Assembly (NCBI GenBank): GCA_029004695.1
Contig: JAQVZB010000016.1
Coordinates: 1-18,795 of the forward strand
DNA: 18,795 nt
Source: Bacilli bacterium
Lineage (GTDB): Bacteria > Bacillota_I > Bacilli_A > RF39 > UBA660
Direction: 5' to 3'
Part shown: positions 14,211 to 18,795 of the stretch, piece after piece
How the letters are laid out: each line of letters opens with the position of its first letter
Position numbering within the stretch: the first letter of the stretch is position 1
Notes under the pieces: model-generated
What the model was told of the DNA's origin: nothing
The model's input: only the letters and a program-made list of their open reading frames with translations
Database searches by the model: none
Translations under genes and position numbers: made by a program

Positions 14211-15995
14211 ATGAATTATCAAAGCCGAAACGAAATAGAAGAAAAATATAAATGGGATTTAACTAAAAGATATCAAAATGATGAAGCCTGGGAAAAAGAT
14301 TTTCAAAAATTAAAAAAAGCATTAAATAATATTTTAATTTATAAAAACAGTGTTTTAAAAAGTGAACAAAATTTATTTGCTGCTTTAGAATTAAAGTTTA
14401 AATTAAAATGTAATTTAGAAAAGCTTTATTGTTATGCTAATTGTAAACATGATGAAGATGTTGCTAATCATAAATATTCTTTAATGTTAAATAAAATTAT
14501 TTCTTTATTATATGATTTTTCTGAAAAAGAGGCTTATTTAACTCCAGAAATATTAAAGGGAAGCAAAACCTTATTAAAAAAATATTTAAGTTCTAAACTA
14601 TTGAAAAAATATCGATTTTATTTAACTAATTTATTAAGAGAAAAAGACCATCATTTAAATGAAAAAGAAGAACAAATTGTTTCTAAATTAACATCTACTA
14701 GGTCGGTAAATGAAAATTTAAGTAATGTCTTAACTAATTCAATAATTAATTATGGAAAAATAATAGTTGATGGTCAGAAAATAGAATTATTAAATAGTAA
14801 TTATCGTCAAATAATTACTAATAAAAATCGCAAGACAAGAAAAGAAGCTTTTTTAAAATTAACTACTAATTTGAAAAAATATGAAACCATTTATGGGATG
14901 AATTTAATTGCAAGTATGAAACAAGCTAAAAGTTTATCAGAAATCTATAAATTTAAATCAGTACTTGAGATGGATTTGTTTTCATCTAATATACCTAACA
15001 AAGTAGTTAATACCTTATATGAAGTAATTGAACAAAGATTAAACGTATATCAAAAATACTTTAAAATGATTAAGAAAAATCTTCAACTTAAAGAATTAGA
15101 ATATTATGATAAAGAAGCAGAGTTAATTTCAACTGATAAGAAATTTACTATTGAAGAAACAAAATCAATCCTTCTAAAATCATTAGAAGTATTAGGTAAA
15201 GATTATACCAATTTATTAAAAAAAGCATTTGATGAGCGTTGGATTGATTTTGGTTGCTATAAAGGAAAAACATCTTTAATATATTCAATCTGTAATTATG
15301 GAGATAATCCCTTAGTACTTACTAATTATTTAGGTAAATTTAATGATATAAGTACGCTTGCCCATGAATTAGGTCATGCTCTTCATTCTTACTTAAGTAT
15401 GGAAATGTCTTATCATGAATTCTATCATGATATCTTAACTGCTGAAGTAGCATCATTAACTAATGAAATATTATTTTCTAATTATATTATTAATAATAGT
15501 AATAATAAAGATTTAAAATTAAAGGCTATTTATAACATTCTTCATACGATTCAGAATAATTTATATGATGCTTGTTTAGAAGGTAAATTAGAAAATGAAG
15601 TTTATGATATATTAGAAAATGGTAATGAAGTTAGTACCGAGATGTTAAATGAAATGATCTATAAATTTAGAAAAGAATACTATGGAGTTTCAGTTAAACT
15701 TAATGATAATATCAGTACCATGTGGATTAGAAGAATGCACTATTTTAACCCTTATTATTTATTTAAATATGCTACGGGAGTATCTAGTGCAATTTATATA
15801 TCTAAGAAAATCTTAAATAATAAAGATAATATGAAAGAAAAATATTTAAAATTTTTAAAAAAAGGTGGATCAAACTATCCAACTGAATTACTTCTTGAAA
15901 TGGGTGTAGATTTAACTAAACCAGAAGTATATAATGAAGCTATTAATTATATGGATTATTTAATAGATCAGTTTAATAAGGTAAGTGAGGAATAA
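14211..15995 (+). CDS. pepF: oligoendopeptidase F (M3 family metallopeptidase)
   Basis: Zinc endopeptidase of the M3 family that cuts oligopeptides, normally in the cytosol. The 594 residues fit the family (about 600). The N-terminal helical lobe includes KYKWDLTKRYQNDEAWEKDF and the conserved DLFSSNIP-type segment. The metal site reads TLAHELGHALHSYL, with zinc ligands H385 and H389, catalytic E386, and a third ligand E412 in TAEVASLTNE. The conserved C-terminal region includes YYLFKYATGVSSA and GGSNYPTELL. A strong site (AGGAGGAG) precedes the ATG, and dnaJ starts 3 nt after the stop. Its place between dnaK and dnaJ puts it under HrcA control. That suggests a job clearing peptides made by heat-shock proteases, which is an inference. 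No signal peptide is seen. Confidence 0.93.
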   Translation: MNYQSRNEIEEKYKWDLTKRYQNDEAWEKDFQKLKKALNNILIYKNSVLKSEQNLFAALELKFKLKCNLEKLYCYANCKHDEDVANHKYSLMLNKIISLLYDFSEKEAYLTPEILKGSKTLLKKYLSSKLLKKYRFYLTNLLREKDHHLNEKEEQIVSKLTSTRSVNENLSNVLTNSIINYGKIIVDGQKIELLNSNYRQIITNKNRKTRKEAFLKLTTNLKKYETIYGMNLIASMKQAKSLSEIYKFKSVLEMDLFSSNIPNKVVNTLYEVIEQRLNVYQKYFKMIKKNLQLKELEYYDKEAELISTDKKFTIEETKSILLKSLEVLGKDYTNLLKKAFDERWIDFGCYKGKTSLIYSICNYGDNPLVLTNYLGKFNDISTLAHELGHALHSYLSMEMSYHEFYHDILTAEVASLTNEILFSNYIINNSNNKDLKLKAIYNILHTIQNNLYDACLEGKLENEVYDILENGNEVSTEMLNEMIYKFRKEYYGVSVKLNDNISTMWIRRMHYFNPYYLFKYATGVSSAIYISKKILNNKDNMKEKYLKFLKKGGSNYPTELLLEMGVDLTKPEVYNEAINYMDYLIDQFNKVSEE

Positions 15996-15998
15996 AAG

Positions 15999-17117
15999 AT
16001 GGCAAAAAATGATTATTATGATATTCTAGGTGTTAATAAAACCGCAAGTGAAGCAGAAATAAAAAGTGCTTTTAGAAAAAAAGCTAAAGAATATCATCCT
16101 GATGTTAATAAAGATCCTGGAGCATCAGAAAAGTTTAAAGAAATTGGTGAGGCTTATTCAGTATTAGGAGATGTTAATAAACGTCAAAAGTATGACCAAT
16201 TTGGACCAAGTGCCTTTGAAAATAATGCTAGTGGTTTTGGAGGCTTTTCAGGAGGTTTTAGTAGCTTTGATTTTGATGATTTTGATTTAGGAAGTATTTT
16301 CGAGCAATTTATGGGGGGAAGCTTTTCATCTAATCGAAGCAGGAATTCCAAAAGAAAAATTAAAGGTGAAGATTATCTTATTAAAATTAATTTAACCTTT
16401 GATGAAGCGGTTTATGGAATCGAAAAATCATTTGAAATAAGTATTGATGAATTATGTCCTTCATGTAATGGTGAAGGTGGTCATGATAAGGAAACCTGCT
16501 CACATTGTAATGGACGAGGTCGAATTATTACTGAACAAAGAACCATTTTAGGAATGATGCAAACAGAAAACACATGTCCTTACTGTAAAGGAAGCGGTGA
16601 TATTTTTAAGCGTGTTTGTAGTACTTGTAAAGGAAAACAAACGATTAAGAAAAATAAAACGATTAATTTAAGAGTTCCTAAAGGAATTGATAATGGCAAT
16701 CAAATGAGAATGTCTGGAAAAGGTTCTGCTGGAATAAATGGAGGGCCTAATGGTGATATCTATATTGATTTTACTGTAAAAGATCATGAAATATTTAAAA
16801 GGGATGGTAAAGATATCTATTTAGTTGTGCCACTTTCAATAACTGAAGCTACTTTAGGAGTAACTAAAAAAATTCCGACGCTTTATAAAACTGAAAAATT
16901 TAGTTTTCCAGCTGGTACGCAAAATAATCAAAGTATTCGCATAAAAGGTAAGGGAATTGAAGATGAAAAAACCAGATCAGTAGGGGATTTATACTTAATA
17001 ACTAACATAATTATCCCAACAAAAATTGATCGCAAACAAAAATCATTATTTTATGATTTAGATAATACAAATTTAAAAACTGATGCAATATTTAAAAAGT
17101 TTGATAAATTTTTATAA
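15999..17117 (+). CDS. dnaJ: chaperone DnaJ (Hsp40)
   Basis: Co-chaperone that delivers unfolded substrates to DnaK and stimulates its ATPase. The 372 residues (usual about 375) comprise a J domain with the HPD motif at H33-P34-D35, a Gly/Phe-rich linker (GFGGFSGGFSSFDFDDFD, about 74-92) with many Asp, and a zinc centre of four modules: CPSCNGEG (from C153), CSHCNGRG, CPYCKGSG and CSTCKGKQ (from C207), the last lacking its final Gly. The C-terminal beta domains carry LRVPKGIDNG, GPNGDIYIDF and FPAGTQNNQSIRIKGKG. The C-terminal tail after the beta domains is short. GAGG upstream lies within the pepF 3' end, so expression is coupled. A strong terminator ends the operon here. Confidence 0.97.
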   Translation: MAKNDYYDILGVNKTASEAEIKSAFRKKAKEYHPDVNKDPGASEKFKEIGEAYSVLGDVNKRQKYDQFGPSAFENNASGFGGFSGGFSSFDFDDFDLGSIFEQFMGGSFSSNRSRNSKRKIKGEDYLIKINLTFDEAVYGIEKSFEISIDELCPSCNGEGGHDKETCSHCNGRGRIITEQRTILGMMQTENTCPYCKGSGDIFKRVCSTCKGKQTIKKNKTINLRVPKGIDNGNQMRMSGKGSAGINGGPNGDIYIDFTVKDHEIFKRDGKDIYLVVPLSITEATLGVTKKIPTLYKTEKFSFPAGTQNNQSIRIKGKGIEDEKTRSVGDLYLITNIIIPTKIDRKQKSLFYDLDNTNLKTDAIFKKFDKFL

Positions 17118-17144
17118 AGTAGTAATTATTTTACTACTTTTTTT
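17116..17144 (+). terminator. terminator of the heat-shock operon
   Basis: AAAGTAGTAA (17116-17125) pairs perfectly with TTACTACTTT (17131-17140) over a 5-nt loop, with seven consecutive T ending at 17144. Confidence 0.9.
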
Positions 17145-17202
17145 GTAAAAAAAAGGATGATTTATTATCTTTAATAATATATTATTAAATAATAAATTAT
17201 GA

Positions 17203-17208
17203 TATAAT
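17203..17208 (+). promoter_or_regulatory. probable -10 box for sip-holA
   Basis: TATAAT sits 17 nt before the ATG, with AAAAGGTGAT (17211-17220) as ribosome site. The -35 region is only A/T and not resolvable. It overlaps a perfect 18-nt A/T palindrome (17171-17188) of unknown meaning. Confidence 0.45.
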
Positions 17209-17225
17209 TAAAAAGGTGATGGTCC

Positions 17226-17753
17226 ATGAAAAAAAATGTTGATTTAAATCAAAAAAAAGCCGGTAGAGATGTTTTTTTAGATTATATGCCCTATATAATA
17301 ATAATAATTTTAGTAATAATATTAAGAACTTTTATTGCTACACCAGTTAGAGTTAATGGTACTAGTATGGAATCAACTCTACATAATGGAGAAACAATGA
17401 TTTTAAATAAAATTGCTATGAAATTAAAGGGGATTGATAGATGGGATATTGTAGTTATTAAAACTGGAGATACCTTTTTAATAAAAAGAGTAATTGGTCT
17501 TCCTAATGATACAGTTAAATATGAAGATGGTAAATTATATATTAATGATAAACAAGTTGAAGATAAATATTCATTATCTGAAACTGAAGATTTTAAAAAA
17601 ATAAAAGTTGGAAGTGATGAATATTTTGTTATGGGAGATAATAGATATGTATCTCAAGACAGTAGAATAATAGGTCCGGTTAAAAAAGATGAGGTAAAGG
17701 GTAAAACAAATATTATCTTATTTCCTTTAGACCGATTTGGTTTAGTAGAGTAA
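17226..17753 (+). CDS. sipS: signal peptidase I (SipS type)
   Basis: Membrane-bound serine protease that removes signal peptides from exported proteins at the outer face of the membrane. The 175 residues match the Bacillus-type enzyme (about 184) with a single N-terminal membrane helix (about 18-36). Catalytic S47 lies in NGTSMESTL and the general base K87 in LIKRVIGLPND; GDNRYVSQDSR and GPVKKDEV complete the conserved boxes. The ATG at 17226 is backed by AAAAGGTGAT. The holA stop-start junction is immediate, so the two genes are one transcription unit after the dnaJ terminator. Exported partners in this window include the pilin-like proteins, although those should be cut by prepilin peptidase instead. 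Confidence 0.95.
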   Translation: MKKNVDLNQKKAGRDVFLDYMPYIIIIILVIILRTFIATPVRVNGTSMESTLHNGETMILNKIAMKLKGIDRWDIVVIKTGDTFLIKRVIGLPNDTVKYEDGKLYINDKQVEDKYSLSETEDFKKIKVGSDEYFVMGDNRYVSQDSRIIGPVKKDEVKGKTNIILFPLDRFGLVE

Positions 17754-18641
17754 ATGAATATTTATGTAGTAAAGTCATTTTCATTAAGGTTATTATATGA
17801 TGAAATAAATAAAATTACTAATGATAGTTCTAATGTAGTTAGAATGAATATGGATGAATGCTCAATAATTGATTTAATTAATGAATGTTCGTATTATTCT
17901 CTTATTAAAGAACATAAATATGTTATTGCGAATAATTTTAAAATCAATAAAGATAATCTTAAATTAGAAGATTATATAAATAATCCTAATAATGATACAA
18001 CTTTAATATTAATTTCGGATTTAATTGATAAAAGAAGTACTTTATATAAAACATTAAGTAATAATGTTAAAATAATTATAATTGATGAAATTAAAGACCT
18101 TAATAATAAAATATTTAGTTACTGTAAAAGTAATAACATTGAAATTGAGTATAGTGCTATAAATAAATTATTAGAAAATAATATAAATAATTATGATCTA
18201 GTTTTAAATGAAATTGATAAAATTAATATTATTACTAATAAAATAAATATTGATGTTGTAAATAAATATTCTTTAAAATTAGTTTCCGAAGATAATTTTG
18301 AATTTTGTGATGCCGTTATTAGAAAAGATTATCAAAAAATAAATCTTTATTTAAATGAATTTATTACTTTAAAACAAGATGTATCTCCTTTTATAGGATT
18401 ACTTGCTACTCAATATCGCATAATGTATGCTGTAAAGCATTTGCAAGGAAGTAATGAAGAAATATCTAAGTTGTTAGAAGTTCACCCTTACAGAGTAAAA
18501 TTAGCCAAAGATAAAGGAATTTTATATACTTTAGATGAATTACAAAAAAAATTATTAGATTTAACTGAACTTGATTATAATATAAAAACTTTAAATGTTG
18601 ATAAATATTTATTATTAAAAATATTTATTATAAATATTTAA
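17754..18641 (+). CDS. holA: DNA polymerase III delta subunit (clamp loader)
   Basis: Subunit of the clamp loader that opens the sliding clamp so it can be placed on primed DNA. The 295 residues are shorter than typical HolA (about 340), with a compact N-terminal AAA+-like region. Supporting segments are LILISDLIDKRSTLYKTL (family DKRxKLxK), the middle lid helices, and the C-terminal collar with LATQYRIMYAVKHLQ followed by VHPYRVKLAKDKG, which is highly characteristic. The ATG directly follows the sipS TAA with no separate ribosome site, so translation should depend on coupling. No P-loop is visible, as expected for delta. Confidence 0.88.
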   Translation: MNIYVVKSFSLRLLYDEINKITNDSSNVVRMNMDECSIIDLINECSYYSLIKEHKYVIANNFKINKDNLKLEDYINNPNNDTTLILISDLIDKRSTLYKTLSNNVKIIIIDEIKDLNNKIFSYCKSNNIEIEYSAINKLLENNINNYDLVLNEIDKINIITNKINIDVVNKYSLKLVSEDNFEFCDAVIRKDYQKINLYLNEFITLKQDVSPFIGLLATQYRIMYAVKHLQGSNEEISKLLEVHPYRVKLAKDKGILYTLDELQKKLLDLTELDYNIKTLNVDKYLLLKIFIINI

Positions 18642-18674
18642 AATAATACCACTTTTAAAGTGGTATTATTTTCA
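18641..18674. terminator. strong, probably bidirectional terminator after holA
   Basis: AATAATACCACTT pairs with AAGTGGTATTATT in a near-perfect 13-bp stem with a 3-nt loop. TTTT follows on the + strand, and a T-rich run also follows on the minus strand, so it can end transcripts from both sides. Confidence 0.85.
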
Positions 18675-18684
18675 GACTGTTGAC

Positions 18685-18711
18685 AAACCCCTAGTTTTTG
18701 ACTAGAGGTTT
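18685..18711. repeat. second inverted repeat in the right-end gap
   Basis: An 11-nt arm (18685-18695) pairs with 18701-18711 over a 5-nt TTTTG loop, with one C-A mismatch. It is more GC-rich than its surroundings and comes only 14 nt after a complete terminator. It may be an extragenic repeat, the end of a mobile element, or a further terminator for a gene beyond the window. The rest of the gap, to 18795, is AT-rich and shows no gene. Confidence 0.55.
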
Positions 18712-18795
18712 TCTTATATGTTTTTTTAACAATATTTTACTTTAAATTTTGTTATTTTTAATATTATTTCTTTAATTAACAAATTTATTAATGGT

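Noticed and set aside
17171..17188. Perfect 18-nt A/T palindrome before sipS as an operator
   Set aside because: It contains only A and T in a very AT-rich gap, so chance is a sufficient explanation without conservation data.
18680..18720. TTGACA at 18680 as a promoter for a gene at the right end
   Set aside because: No -10 box is found at 16-18 nt; the bases downstream form the hairpin instead.

Overview
The window is AT-rich DNA (A/T dominates coding and intergenic sequence) that is densely packed with genes, almost all on the + strand, with short gaps, AT-rich rho-independent terminators and AGGAGG-type ribosome sites. Genes end in TAA, TAG or TGA. Tryptophan is TGG, and hrcA ends in a TGA that overlaps the grpE start, so the standard bacterial code applies rather than the Mycoplasma code. 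Gene content (LonA-type Lon, a SpoVID/YsxE-like pair, HrcA/CIRCE, Bacillus-type SipS, HolA) points to a low-GC Firmicute of the Bacilli, probably a reduced-genome, uncultured, gut-type lineage (RF39-like or near Erysipelotrichia). That placement is inference from gene style.

Layout. 1-2400: lon with its own sigma-A-like promoter and a puzzling start codon. 2400-4400: a two-gene unit resembling Bacillus spoVID-ysxE (spore coat assembly), preceded by a -10 box that fits both sigma-A and mother-cell sigma-E, and facing a small convergent membrane-protein gene on the minus strand. 4430-4747: an RNHCP zinc-binding protein. 4824-8221: a probable operon of two prepilin-like proteins, the first carrying a C-terminal LamG-like domain, plus a tail-anchored protein of unknown function. 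8253-8795: frr, alone. 8892-10658: a membrane protein with a cytosolic zinc ribbon and a large ectodomain. 10727-17144: a heat-shock operon hrcA-grpE-dnaK-pepF-dnaJ whose promoter lies between two CIRCE operators. An oligoendopeptidase F gene is inserted between dnaK and dnaJ. 17226-18641: signal peptidase I and DNA polymerase III delta subunit, directly abutting. 18641-18795: a strong terminator, a second hairpin and gene-free AT-rich sequence.

Working together. Protein quality control dominates: Lon, the DnaK/DnaJ/GrpE chaperones, PepF (which can degrade peptides released by proteases) and their repressor HrcA. The cell-envelope theme is carried by the pilin-like pair, the zinc-ribbon membrane protein and signal peptidase. 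The spoVID-ysxE-like pair suggests the organism makes spores or descends from a spore former. I found no CRISPR array, tRNA, rRNA, transposase or phage gene. The most distinctive parts are the pilin-like locus, the sporulation pair with its convergent small gene, and the heat-shock operon arrangement.
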